Of a stretch of DNA of 64,000 nucleotides, positions 11,055 to 22,928 are shown piece by piece. The DNA is from Owenia fusiformis (Eukaryota > Annelida > Polychaeta > Sabellida > Oweniidae): contig CAIIXF020000010.1 of NCBI GenBank assembly GCA_903813345.2, positions 1,541,169-1,605,168 on the forward strand, given 5' to 3'. The translations under genes and the position numbers were made by a program. Positions within the stretch are counted from its first letter, which is position 1. Every line of letters starts with the position of its first letter. The notes under the pieces are model-generated. The model saw nothing but the letters and a program-made list of their open reading frames with translations. It was not told where the DNA came from and ran no database searches.

Positions 11055-13307
11055 CCCTTATAAAAAATTCAACCCTGAAAGTCCGAATTTAAACCGTTTC
11101 TTCCAATCATTGAATAATGATTGTTTCAACTACCAAGATCAAAGGAAAAACCATTGTACGATGATAAGCAATCATTGTGCAACCATTGTGTTCAACCAAG
11201 CAAAGTCAACTCTTTTTCAACGACTGCGCAACCGTTTCTATACAATCATCGTAATCTGCAACCATTGTAAACTGCAACCATTCCACATTGAAATGTAAAT
11301 GGTTGCAATTTGTTTTGTTCAATGATTACATAGTTCAACCCCTGCAACCATCCTGAATTAGTATCGTTCCAAAAAATTATCATTTTACCTGAATTAAAAT
11401 CATCTTTAAGTAAGGATTTGAATCTACCTCTATTAAACAATAGTATATTAGGATATTTTTTCTGCAAGCATATGCATGTTTATTATAGTAAATAACTTAA
11501 TTCATGTTAATATGTTTCTTTCTCCAGTACGAATTTAGGAATGCGATACCAGACTAGTTTTCCACTCAATGGCATATGATAAGTTATGTTCTCTGTCATT
11601 TACATTATTTACACAAATTAAAAGTACCATATTTAGTGTTTATTTCCCTTTATCAGATATTGCCAAAATGATGTTAATCATGAAAAGAATTGAGCAAAAT
11701 TCCAATTTGGTTAAGAAATTGACCAAGGAACATCTTAAGATTTCCTTTAAACTTAACAAAATCACAAGATGAGACACAATGGTTTTTGTTCATGATCAGA
11801 CTGATGATCAAACAATACCTACTACATATTGATATTCTCATGGGTTTAGGCAAATCAGAATGCTTGAACAGCCAATTAAAACGGTTGAACAGCTAATTAA
11901 AACGGTTGAACAGCTAATTAAAACGGTTGAACAGCTAATTAAAATGCTTGACCAGAAATAGGGTTCATATTCCTATAGTTTCTGTTATATTTATTTTCAT
12001 ATTGTGTAATACTATATATTTTTTTTTTATTCTCTATTTCATGCATTTCATTTCATAAAAAGTGTTTTCAGATTTTTGAGGGTTTATTTCTTTATTCAAT
12101 TACTTTATAAGTGCTGAGAAATCTCAAATAGCAAGTATAGGAAACTGCAAATACTATTTTCAGAATTTTTTATTTCATTTTTATTTAGTTTTTTTTACCA
12201 TGGGCATTCAATAAATTGAAAGTTCATGGCTTTACTGTATTCACTAGGGCATAGCATTTGTACTGAAACTTGTTTTCAGTTTAATGGGAAATTATTTATC
12301 ATGTTCTGTGTATGGAATAATTAAATTACATAGGATGCTTCCTTTATAGCAGACTCTAATCAAACTGAGAGTCTCTCTGTTATAAGGTTTGTTTTGCCTT
12401 GCCGAATTATTTTTGTTTTGTTTATGGATTAATGGATTTATAAAGTTTCTTTAGACACATCCTTCAAAGCAGACTCTAATCAAACTAAAGAGACTGAGTC
12501 TTTCTGTAATCAAAATTTTTTAAGTTATGCTTATTGAATTAATTATTCAAAACACATCCTGTAATGTCTGATTGCATTTTCTCTATCTAATCAAAAATAT
12601 CAAATCAATAAACAGATTATTTTCTGATTGAAGGATTTCTTCCTTCCAGACAGATCTTCCCTCCTTTATGATTGTGATAATTACTCAGGTGAAGGTGAAG
12701 TATAAGTGTCTGAATTTGTAAAATTCAAGACTTGACCCAATCAAAATTATTTCAAATGTTTTTGCAATAACTTAAAAAGTAGTGAAGGGATTTTGTAAAA
12801 ATGATTGTCATGACAGCGAGGGGATTTGCTATGCCATAGCATTGCTGTTATCTAGATAATATACATGTGAGTGGGACAATCACCATCCTTCAAGGTTAGA
12901 TGGAAATTGGTTCAATATATTTTCATTCACAAGACAAGTTTACTAAACTATTTCAATACTTTAAATATCTTTTTGATCAAAAAAATTTTAATTCTGACAT
13001 GTATGCATGAAATACATACATTTGAAATATATATTTTAAAGAGCAATGTAATTATTTTATGTTGTATTGAGATAATATTGTTAAAGGGTTGCATTCGATT
13101 GAAACGGTTGCAAGAAATTCAATCAAAATTGTCAAGCGTTTACAATGGTTACATATGATTGAAACATTTTCAATGAGTTTACAACCAAAATTGTAATGGT
13201 TGCATTGTAACGGTTGGCATGGTTGCATAAATGATCGGATCAATGATTGTGCAATGATTGTGCAACGGTTTAAATTCGTACTTTCAAGGTTGAATTTTTT
13301 ATAAGGG
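11055..13307. mobile_element. Inverted-repeat element with CCCTTATAAAAAATTCAACC termini
   Basis: The left end CCCTTATAAAAAATTCAACC and about 26 further bases are repeated inverted at the right end (GGTTGAATTTTTTATAAGGG), with similarity running inward through ATTTAAACCG and GTGCAACC motifs. The body of about 2.25 kb has no recognisable transposase. It contains three to four copies of a 22-23-bp repeat (GAACAGCTAATTAAAACGGT) at 11878-11945. Two similar segments, at 12350 and 12470, share GCAGACTCTAATCAAACT. The superfamily is unassigned. Confidence 0.75.
11878..11945. repeat. Short tandem repeat, 22-23-bp unit
   Basis: Three near-perfect copies and one partial copy of ACGGTTGAACAGCTAATTAA, inside the 11055-13307 element. 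Confidence 0.85.
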
Positions 13308-14260
13308 AAAGATGCATCAGACTTCACAAAGCCTACCGAAAACTTAAATAGTTCTATACCTTGATACCATCTGACATCTTTATCAAACATTACATCTGAT
13401 GAGTGGTTTTTCAGGAATCATGAGACAAAAACAGAAAGCAACCACAGCAACGATGAACATGAACAATACCTTCATTAAAAATGCATGAAGTTTAAATTGG
13501 TTGAAGTTTGTTGACCATTAGATGCTAAAGTGGTTCGCCTTTATAGTAATAAAAATAATCCACCATTATACATATTAGACAAATTAAATCAAAAAAACTT
13601 TATAAGCTAGTGGCTAACCTTAACAGAAAAATATTCCACCATTATATGATAGACCACTTTGAAAGAATTGTCTTGGTTTTCAGAAAATGAAATCCAAATT
13701 ATTTGATAAACTAGGGCAATAATGCTTCCAAGTTTCCTTTCTCAGGTGTTAAAAATTGATGACACAAAAATAAAGGGTAACCTGGAAAAAATGCAGCCTG
13801 TTATTCATTTTGTTTGAAACTTTTTATTCTTCAATTGAACAGAGAACAATTAAAGGGCTATCAAGGATAAATATGTATGCACAGTACCAAAGGGAATGAA
13901 CCAACAATTGCAACAGAACACACCAAAACAAGAAAATAGAACACACAAACCCCAACTATCCCAAATCAATCATAATTATTCATACTGAAGTCATTACAAT
14001 ATATATTGTAGAATAATTCAAAATTTAAAATTTAGAGCTGACAAAATTGCACCCACAACCTCAAACTCATTTTGATTTTAATTCGCACAAATCAATTTTG
14101 GTCACCCTGTAGTTATACGATCATCTGAAAAACCTATTTAAACTTTTTTTAAATGTTTTAAAACTATTGACCATGTGTGTATTCTGACCATGATTACAAA
14201 ATCTAACTTTGTCATCAAAGTGATATTTTCTAAATAATTTCTACCTTTGTTAAACTCTTG
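13308..14260. other. No gene seen
   Basis: AT-rich DNA without long open frames, splice-supported exons or clear repeats. Confidence 0.5.
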
Positions 14261-14277
14261 TACAATAAAACCTGTCT

Positions 14278-14470
14278 AAATGGAACACCTTTGGTACCTT
14301 TTAAAAGTGTTCCACTTGGGAGTTGTTCAACTTGGGAGGTGTTCCACTTACAGACATTCAATTGACATGAAGTCAGTTGGTGTCAGGACTCTCAAAGTGT
14401 TCACTAACAGAGGTGTTCCACTTCTAGAGATGTTCCATTTTACAGACTTCACTGTCCCTGTGCATTGGAA
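14278..14470. repeat. Internally repetitive segment with GTGTTCCACTT motif
   Basis: GTGTTCCACTT or a near variant (GATGTTCCATTT) occurs four or five times within 190 bp. The short frames on both strands look like by-products. It is probably part of a dispersed repeat. Confidence 0.55.
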
Positions 14471-14758
14471 ACTGTTATGAAATAAAAAAAAATCTTTTTT
14501 AAAAACAAGTCCGACATTTCGAATAAATGTCAGCAAATTATCAGAGAACCTCTAACATATTTATGATATTCTGGGGACAAATTCTGTTATAACAGTGTTG
14601 TATTTATGAACAGAATATCCTCATGGTCAAGATTATCACTGCCTAAAATTACAAAAAAAGTTACTGCACAGAAGGGAATGTTAGGTCAGCTTTGAAGCAT
14701 GGATATCTGCTCTTACTTTGATAAGTAATACTATGCTTAACAAGTCATTAACATGCAA

Positions 14759-15329
14759 AAGGTCAATGTGCAGTATGGCAAGTGATTTTATACGGTCATA
14801 TCTTTCATCATGGGTACTTCCTGGCCATAAATACAGTGGTTTTTATAAAAACAATATGTTATCTTTCAAGTGAAGTTCCTGTGAAAGAACAATATCAATC
14901 CAACTCTCTGAACCATGATCGATTTAAATTTTGTTTTTCACTATATTTACAACTTCTAAAAAGGGGATTGGTATTGAAATGCATTATAGTTAAAAACCAC
15001 ATATCCCATGTTATTTTCCCATAGGGAAAACTCGTGCTATCCATTGTTTTCAGCATAATTTTGGTCTTCGAAAATTGATATCTTCAAAACTAGACTTTCA
15101 ATACCATTCTACTTTTGAAGAAGTTTTAGACCCCTCTTTGAATAATCTTTTCATGCAATAAAATCAGAAAAATGAGATCCTTTTTTTAGTAAATAGGTTC
15201 AACATTTTGAAAAAATAATGACATAATTTTTCATTGTTTTAATAAAAACCACTGTATTTATGCCCAGAAAGTACTCATGGTGAAAGATATGACTGTCTAA
15301 AAATACTTGCCATACTGCACATGGACCTT
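14759..15329. mobile_element. Foldback element, GGTCCATGTGCAGTATGGCA family, copy 1
   Basis: The left arm starts GGTCAATGTGCAGTATGGCA and runs through ATACAGTGGTTTTTATAAAA. The right arm is its inverse (TTTAATAAAAACCACTGTAT ... TGCCATACTGCACATGGACC). The arms are about 95 bp. A second member of the family is at 42010-42779. There is no coding capacity. Confidence 0.85.
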
Positions 15330-15339
15330 TGTAATTTGT

Positions 15340-15430
15340 TACAAACACCAAGTGCCAAACACTAACAGCTGCCACAAAAAGTTGAGCACCATAGCAATAT
15401 GTCACCACTTGTGGTGGTGACATTAAAATT
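15340..15430. repeat. Dispersed repeat ending in TGTCACCAC...GTGGTGACA palindrome
   Basis: A segment with GTTACAAACACC ... TATGTCACCACTTGTGGTGG recurs in variant form at 17745-17815 (GTTACAGGCGCC ... TATGTCACCAC) and at 44925-44990 (inverted). The palindromic end suggests element termini. Confidence 0.6.
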
Positions 15431-15474
15431 AATATCTAGAATAGCAGTGTAGATAACTTTCAATCCAATAGAAC

Positions 15475-15519
15475 TTAATTAATACCTATAGAGCAGAACT
15501 CCTCTATTTTGGCAACCCT
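15475..15519 (-). CDS. Possible terminal exon of the acidic-protein gene
   Basis: On the minus strand a pyrimidine-rich stretch ends in CTGCTAG at 15520. In phase 0 the next 15 codons read R-V-A-K-I-E-E-F-C-S-I-G-I-N then TAA. The phase suits the donor at 16017, which would make a 150-residue protein. The support is only phase plus an acceptor-like site, so it is tentative. Confidence 0.25.
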   Translation of the reverse strand, partial: RVAKIEEFCSIGIN

Positions 15520-16017
15520 CTAGCAGTTGCAGAGGAAGTAGTAGTCAATGACACACACACATGCATGTAAATACTGAATAATAACATTATAAGGAAAGGG
15601 ATCTCATTGTCTTATAATGCAGAAATCAATGATGGATTATTGGAAGAAGCGGGAATCAATATAATTTGAAACCACCTGTTTCGTCTCATCAACATTTACA
15701 CTTAGAGATCAATTTGTAACAATGACGCAGGTAATAACCTAAAACTAGAACGATCAAAACATAGGAATTAGTTGCAATACAGTATAATATACCTTCATAG
15801 CTTAAGGTCATTTTCATATATAATACAGAGTGGTTTCTGTTCAAATATTGCCCATTGATCTTTCATTTCATATCACAATGAAACAAATATAAGATATGAT
15901 ATAAGAATGTCTTTGAGGGACAATGAACTATGACTGGCGCTGGAGCTTGGGGGGTTACTAATACAAAGAGAGCGAAACGTCCTTGATCACTCTTGGAAAC
16001 AGTAGTTTCAAACTCAC

Positions 16018-17929
16018 CTTGTCGACTAGAGTTGTAAGTTCTGCAAAACATAAATCCCTGTCTGAATGTGTTGAATATTTACTTGGACTTTTATTGCGGA
16101 GTTTACTAAAACACCCAATACTTATGTTGCTGGCCCTGCTTTTACTCCTTGGTGAATTAACTTCCTCCAATTGAGCAAGATCATCTAATTCACCTTCAAT
16201 TTTATCCGATTTTACTTTAATCGCATTAATTTCATTTTCCAAAGACTCTAGTTCTCCTTTTTCAACTTCAACTTCATCTTCATTTTTGGTAAGATTGGCA
16301 TTATCATCCAGTTTTGTGCCATCTGTTTTATTTTCATCCATAATTTCATTGCTTTCAATCCACTCTTCGAGATCATGTAATTCTTTGTCACTTGAACTTG
16401 TCTTAAGCATACTGCAAATTAATGTTGAGATCCTGTTAAGTTCCTGTTCTCTTAATTATCTATTATACTGAAGCACGAGGTATCAAATGTGATGATTTAA
16501 ATTCATAAAGACTTGGTAGTTTGATTTTTACCTTGTTTAGGTACGCAAGAAAATCACAAACACATTGATCATTTTCCAATGGCATTTCCTTTAGTTTCCT
16601 CTGAACTCATCATTTTAGACGACCTCCTCATGCCTCACTATAACACTAGTAAACAAGGTAGGATTGGGAAAATAGAACTGATCAATATTCATGATGTTAA
16701 ACGGCTCAGTCATAATTTCAGGCATATACAAGTTGGACCAATTTCTGGATCTATAGTACAAACATGTACACTCCCTCCAAATGTTTGGAAATTGGAAATT
16801 CTCATTAGACGTTAGATACAACCCTTTATGTATGAATCTTGCCTTTGGTCTTCATGAATGACTTCGATGAAATAGTTAAATGACCAAACTTAAACAGATT
16901 TTAACAGGTCCTTTGAAATGGAGCTATAACAACCCTGGCATGCTCATCCGGCCGGGGAGATGTAATGAGCGAGATATTAAACCTGAAAGAGAGTGTGCCC
17001 CATATGGGAATCAAACCCAGGCCCTTCCACTCCATAGACTGACGCCAAAGGGGCTTTACCAACCACAGCTAGGCTGAAACTATAAAGGGTCAGTACCAAA
17101 CGTCTGATTGCCAAACTTTTGAAGGGGAGTGTATACACTGTATTCTATGTATACAAATGTTTATCTAGGTTGTAATATGATCAAGTTACAATAAATGAAG
17201 TAAACAATTTACCATAGCAACATTGAAGTGGTGTAGATCTATTATTTTGTCAATATTATTCCATTCAATATGTATATGTATCATTTACATGCAAACACAG
17301 ATATCCCTTTGTGACATACATCATTTTGCAATTATGAGTTAGAGATAATGGAAAGAGTAACACAGAAGATTTAATAGCTAGCTTCATTAAAAAGCATTTT
17401 GACAAAAAGCTTCGTATTTAAGGATGTTTGAAGTGTTACACAATGCAACAAGGCAGTAACATGACAAAATTTCACTACCTAGTTGCTCATAATATTATTA
17501 GTTCAATCTAAAGTCAGATTTGAACTTCTTAAAACTTGTAGATAATTTTGAGGAAAAAATTGCTCAATTTGAAGCAAGTTGAAAAAAGACCTTTTTGTCC
17601 TTTTTTATTTATCTTGAAAAGGTCACTGAAGGTCAAATCTTAAATATAAAGTCAGATTTGAACTACTGAAAACTTGTAGATGATTTTGAAAAAAACTGAA
17701 GTCAGTCTAAACAGTATTTGTTAAGTTATTGGAAGTTTTAAGAATTTGTTACAGGCGCCAACAGCCGATTGCCAACTGCTGCTATTATGTCACCACTTTT
17801 TGGTGGTGACATAATAAACATATTTTTACAAAACTTGTAGTCAAAATGCTTCCTGGCTACATCACTGCATAAAACATGCCTTATCTATTATGTATGATTT
17901 CAGATATGAACTTACTTCAATTTCTTCAT
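16018..17929 (-). CDS. Spliced gene for an acidic, partly helical protein of unknown function
   Basis: Two exons are read on the minus strand. The first coding exon is 17929-17916: ATG directly after an in-frame TAA, encoding M-K-K-L-N, then donor GTAAGT at 17915. The second is 16411-16018, after acceptor TTTGCAG, ending in AAG before donor GTGAGT at 16017. Phases agree, giving 136 residues so far. Residues about 10-100 are rich in Glu, Asp, Lys and Ser with heptad-like leucines (EKGELESLENEINAIKVKSD), suggesting a coiled coil. A Ser/Arg patch follows (SPRSKSRASN), then CFAELTTLVDK. I do not recognise the family. No signal peptide or membrane segment is visible. The 5' exon starts after an acceptor at 18034, so a further non-coding exon is likely upstream. 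A SINE lies in the 1504-bp intron. Confidence 0.6.
16905..17085 (-). repeat. tRNA-derived SINE
   Basis: On the minus strand an A-box-like TAGCTGTGGTTGGTAAAG (17071-17054) is followed about 40 nt later by a B-box-like GGTTTGATTCC (17017-17007), one base from the RNA polymerase III consensus. The A-box stretch resembles the D-arm of a tRNA gene. A tRNA-unrelated part with CCCCGGCCGGATGAGC follows. It sits in the intron of the 16018-17929 gene, in the same orientation. Confidence 0.65.
17500..17820. repeat. Dispersed repeat with internal duplication
   Basis: Two copies of GTCAGATTTGAAC(T)...AAAACTTGTAGAT lie about 130 bp apart, followed by GTTACAGGCGCCAACAGCC and the palindrome TATGTCACCAC...GTGGTGACATA. 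The end matches the 15340-15430 family. It is intronic to the 16018-17929 gene. Confidence 0.6.
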
Positions 17930-18033
17930 TTACGATTTACATGTTCTGTTATAAGCTGTGAACTGCAAGCCTGTGGTGTGAATTTCTCCTCATTGCATTC
18001 CTTTCCAGTCTTTTTCACATTCTCCAGACAGGT
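17930..18033 (-). other. 5' untranslated part of the exon before the acidic-protein start
   Basis: Minus-strand exon between the acceptor CTTTTAG (18040-18034) and the ATG at 17929. A different frame is open for 36 codons (starting T-C-L-E-N-V-K-K-T-G) before a TGA, so an alternative product cannot be excluded. Confidence 0.4.
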
Positions 18034-18040
18034 CTAAAAG

Positions 18041-18680
18041 AAATAGCATGTTATTTATTGCATATTTACATCGAAAGTTATTGCATATTACAGAAACATA
18101 GGATATGGCAGGTACTTTTTGTTTTTCCATATACTCAATGACAACCTGAAAAATTGACATTTAACAGAAATACTATGTCTATGAAAATCTTTCATTTTAC
18201 ATCAATGTGTATATGAGAAAGGGTGATGTGTTATAAAACTTACAACAATCATCTTCTGCTATTGTGCCTGTTGTAAGGTGTTGCATTCATCATTTTCTCT
18301 CTAAGACTACAATGGCATCGTTGTATATACATGTACATTTGTGAAGACTCCATTTGGACATGCTGCCAATTCACCACCCTGTCGTCACGATGCTCATCCA
18401 AAATTGGAGCTTAATAACAAACTCTCTCATAGTCTAAATCAGCAATCTACAATCAAATGATCACGAGTGTAACACCTAACATAGTTGGGAGCTAAAGGTC
18501 TGCCAATGGAATGGATATGTAATAGTCTTATATATGGCCCATCATGTTCACACACATTCTTCATGACATTTGCAATTCTGTAAATATTTGCACGACTTGT
18601 AAGTTAGCTACATGTACATGGGCGACAATAGAAATTATAGTAGCTAGTCTTTTTGGTTTACCCTGCATATATCAATAACC
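18041..18680. other. No gene seen
   Basis: Presumed upstream or intronic DNA of the acidic-protein gene. No promoter or first exon can be identified with confidence. Confidence 0.4.
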
Positions 18681-18682
18681 CA

Positions 18683-21600
18683 ACATTGAACATTGACATT
18701 TGAACAACATCCCCTAATGTGAACACTGACATTTGAAGAACATCCCCTAATGCGAACATTGACATTTGGAGAACATCCCCTAATGTGAACATTGACATTT
18801 GGAAAACATCCCTAAATGTGAAAATTGATATTTGGAAAACATCCCCTAATGTGAACAATGATATATGGAGAACAACCCTTAATGTGAACACTGACATTTT
18901 GAGAACATCCCTTAATGTGAACTCTGATATTTGGAGAGCATCCCCTAATGTGAACATTGACACTTGGAGATATTCCCTTAAGTTTGAACATTGACATTTG
19001 AAGATCATTTCTTAATGTGCACATTGACATTTGAAGAAAATCACTTAATATGAACATTGACATTTGGAAAACATCACCTAATGTGACCATTGACATTTGG
19101 AGAACATCCCCTAATGTGATCATTGACATTTTGAGATCATCCACTTATGTGAACATTGGCATTTGAAGAACATCCCTAAATGTGAAAATTGACATCTGGA
19201 GAGAATCCCCTAAGGTGAGCATTGACATTTGGAGAACATCCCCTAATGTGAAAATTGACATTTGGAGAACATCCCCTAATTTGTACATTGACATTTGGAG
19301 AACATCCCCTGATGTGAACAATGATATTTGGAGAACAACACTTAATGTGAACACTGGCATTTTGAGAACATCCCTTAATGTGAACTCTGATATTTGGAGA
19401 GCATCCCCTAATGTGAACATTGGCATTTGGAGAACAACCCTTAATGTGAACATTGATATTTGGAGAGCATCCCTTAATGTGAACAATGATATTTGGAGAA
19501 CAACCCTTAATGTGAACATTGGTATTTGGAGAACAAGCCTTAATGTGAACATTGGCATTTGGAGAACATCCCTAAATGTGAACAATGATATTTGGAGAAC
19601 AACCCTTAATGTGAACATTGGCATTTGGAGAACAAGCCTTAATGTGAACATTGGCATTTGGAGAACATCCCTAAATGTGAAAATTGACAGTTGGAGGATA
19701 TCCCTCAATGTGAACACTGATATTTAAGGAACATCCCTTAATGTGAAGATTGACATTTGGAGAACAACCCTTAATGTGAACATTGGCATTTGGAGAACAT
19801 CCCTAAATGTGAAAATTGACATTTGGAGAACATCCCCTAATGTGAACATTGACATTTGGAGAACATCCCTTAATGTGAACATTGACATTTTGAGAACATC
19901 CCTTAATGTGAACATTGGCATTTGGAGAACATCCCTAAATGTTAAAATTGACATTTGGAGAACATCCCCTAATGTGAACATTGACATTTGGAGAACATCC
20001 CTTAATGTGAACATTGACATTTGGAGAACAACCCTTAATGTGAACATTGGCATTTGGAGAACATCCCTAAATGTGAAAATTGACATTTGGAGGATATCCC
20101 TTAATGTGAACACTGATATTTAAGGAACATCCCTTAATGTGAAGATTGACATTTGGAGAACAACCCTTAATGTGAACATTGGCATTTGGGGAACATCCCT
20201 TAATGTGAACATTGACATTTGGAGAACAACCCTTAATGTGAACACTGGCATTTGGAGAACATCCCCTGATGTGGACATTGACATTTGGAGAACATCCCTT
20301 CATTAGAACATTGACATTTGGAGAACAACCCTTAATGTGAACATTGACATTTGGAGAACATCCCTTAATGTGAACATTGACATTTGGAGAACATCCCCTA
20401 ATGTGAACATTGACATTTGGAGAACATCCCTAAATGTGAAAATTGACACTTGGAGAACATCCCCTAATGTGAACATTGACATTTGGAAAACATCCCTTAA
20501 TGTGAATATTGACATTTGGAGAACATCCCTTAATGTGAACATTGACATTTGGAGGATATCCCTTAATGTGAACACTGACATTTGGAGAACAACCCTTAAT
20601 GTGAACATTGGCATTTGGAGAACATACCTAAATGTGAAAATTGACATTTGGAGGATATCCCTTAATGTGAACACTGATATTTAAGGAACATCCCTTAATG
20701 TGAAGATTGACATTTGGAGAACAACCCTTAATGTGAACATTGGCATTTGGGGAACATCCCTTAATGCGAAAATTGACAGTTGGAGGATATCCCTTAATGT
20801 GAACACTGATATTTAAGGAACATCCCTTAATGTGAACATTGACATTTGGAGAAAAACCTTTAATGTGAACATTGGCATTTGGAGAACATCCCCTAATGTG
20901 AAAATTGACATTTGGAGAACATCCCTTAATGTGAACATTGACATTTGGAGAACATCCCTTAATGTGAACACTGACATTTGAAGAACATCCCTAAATGCGA
21001 ACACTGACATTTGGAGAACATCCCTTAATGTGATCACTGACATTTGGAGAACATTCCTTAATTTGAACACTGACATTTGGAGAACATCCCTTAATGTAAA
21101 TATTGACATTTGGAGAACATCCCTTAATGTGAACACTGACATTTGAAGAACATCCCTTAATGTGAACACTGACACTTGAAGAACATCCCTAAATGCGAAC
21201 ACTGACATTTGGAGAACATTCCTTAATTTGAACACTGACATTTGGAGAACATCCCTTAACGTGAACATTGACATTTGGAGAACATCCCTAAATGTGAACA
21301 CTGACATTTGGAGAACATCCCTTAATGTGATCACTGACATTTGGAGAACATTCCTTAATTTGAACACTGACATTTGGAGAACATCCCTTAATGTGAACAT
21401 TGACATTTGGAGAACATCCCTTAATGTGATCAATGACATTTGGAGAACATCCCTTAATGTGAACATTGACATTTGGAGAACATCCCTTAATGTGATCAAT
21501 GACATTTGGAGAACATCCCTTAATGTGATCACTGACATTTGGAGAACATTCCTTAATTTGAACATTGACATTTGGAGAACATCCCTTAATGTGAACATTG

Positions 21601-21775
21601 ACATTTGGAGAACATCCCTTAATGTGATCAATGACATTTGGAGAACATCCCTTAATGTGAACATTGACATTTGGAGAACATCCCTTAATGTGATCAATGA
21701 CATTTGGAGAACATCCCTTCATTAGAACATTGACATTTGGAGAACATACCTAAATCCAAACATTGACATTGACAG
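18683..21775. repeat. 33-bp minisatellite array with higher-order structure (about 94 units)
   Basis: The 33-bp unit is AACATTGACATTTGGAGAAC plus ATCCCTTAATGTG. Because 33 is a multiple of three, one plus-strand frame (N-I-D-I-W-R-T-S-L-N-V) and two minus-strand frames (T-L-R-D-V-L-Q-M-S-M-F; H-I-K-G-C-S-P-N-V-N-V) stay open over long stretches. This explains every long open frame here, up to 296 codons. A marker variant, CACTGATATTTAAGGAACAT, recurs near 19717, 20110, 20670 and 20808, showing longer blocks of a few hundred bp superimposed on the 33-bp unit. After about 21000 a different block with ACATTCCTTAATTTGAACAC dominates. Confidence 0.95.
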
Positions 21776-22223
21776 TTATGTCTATCCTGGCCAGTGAAGT
21801 AGTATTGCATGTATCCCCTGATCTAACTACAAAAGAAGCCTCAATCTCAATCCATTATAACTTCAACCTTGATAAACATTTGATCCCTCCATTTGAAAAT
21901 TCTCTCAAAATAAAATACAAATACAACTCTCATAAATCTGAGATAAGTGGTACTCTGAAAATAATATTTGCATATTATGCACTAACGCCATCTTTCAACA
22001 TATATCACACTTTATTTAACTTTTCATCACATATTTCCAAATCTAATACAATGTTAAATATTTGTCTATTGAGAGTTGAAACTATAACCTAACTGTCCTA
22101 AAAAACTAAGGTTTTCACAAAATGTTTACCCTTCTACTTCTACCATAATGGTATTTACATGTTGGATGCATGTGGCTAAATAGGCTGATTTTGCCCAACT
22201 GCATGAACTGATAAAAAGTTTTA
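21776..22223. other. No gene seen
   Basis: An open plus-strand frame of about 109 codons (21763-22092) starts inside the last minisatellite units and has no recognisable domain. I do not call it a gene. Confidence 0.45.
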
Positions 22224-22447
22224 CAGGGTGACCCAAAAAGGTTAACCCAAACAAATGTTAATAACTCAGTCGTCCAGCTTGTTTCTTAAAATGACCATAA
22301 AATCGTGACCATTAAATATAGAGGAATGAAACTTAGTAGAGTGAAAGAAGATTGAACAAGGTTTGGTTTTGCTAAATATGATTTCAAATACATGTTGTAA
22401 GACGGAGTCATTAATATTTGTTTGGCCTATATTTTTGGCTCACCCTG
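22224..22447. mobile_element. TA-flanked TIR element, CAGGGTGACCC family
   Basis: Ends CAGGGTGACCCAAAAAGG and TATTTTTGGCTCACCCTG are inverted, with TA on both sides. At 224 bp it is a short non-autonomous Tc1/mariner-type element. Its ends resemble those at 4249-4814, but the body differs. Confidence 0.85.
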
Positions 22448-22928
22448 TATTAGCAGATTTATACATACAACTACCATTGTTCCAACACAGAGAATGAATA
22501 AATTTACAAAAGTTACTTCTAAAATTCTGAGGGAGTGAGAGACCCTATTTATTGTGATGAAAGAACAAAGTTGATTTTGTTAAGATCAGACTGTACTTTG
22601 AATTTTTTGCAATTTTGAAAAGTATTCTAGTTATACTTTCTAAAGAATAATCGACCCTAAATTAATAATCTAGGTTCACTCATCCACCTTTTGTGCAAAG
22701 ATGTAGACCATGTCTAGAACGATTTATGTTTATCTGAAAGAAGCACATGGTCATGCATCAAAGTACACACTGACAGGAGTAAATGAAGATTTCATTAGTG
22801 AAAAATACTTATCGCTTATTCAAGCGATAAAATAAAAGCATGTGTGAATTTTCTTGTTTTTGTCAGGAAAGTTTAATAAAAGAAAACAATGCAATGATAA
22901 CTTTCTGAAAAAAGCAAGGAAAAACACA
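22448..22928. other. No gene seen
   Basis: Nothing supportable between the short TIR element and the large foldback. Confidence 0.5.

Noticed and set aside
16880-17077. 65-codon plus-strand frame
   Set aside because: It lies across the tRNA-derived SINE on the opposite strand.
16905-17085. A functional tRNA gene
   Set aside because: The boxes are degenerate and no complete cloverleaf can be drawn; a SINE fits better.
18658-21725. Many long open frames on both strands (up to 296 codons) in the minisatellite
   Set aside because: They are open because the unit is 33 bp and nearly stop-free in three frames. Both strands and different frames are open over the same DNA, with no splice sites or start context.
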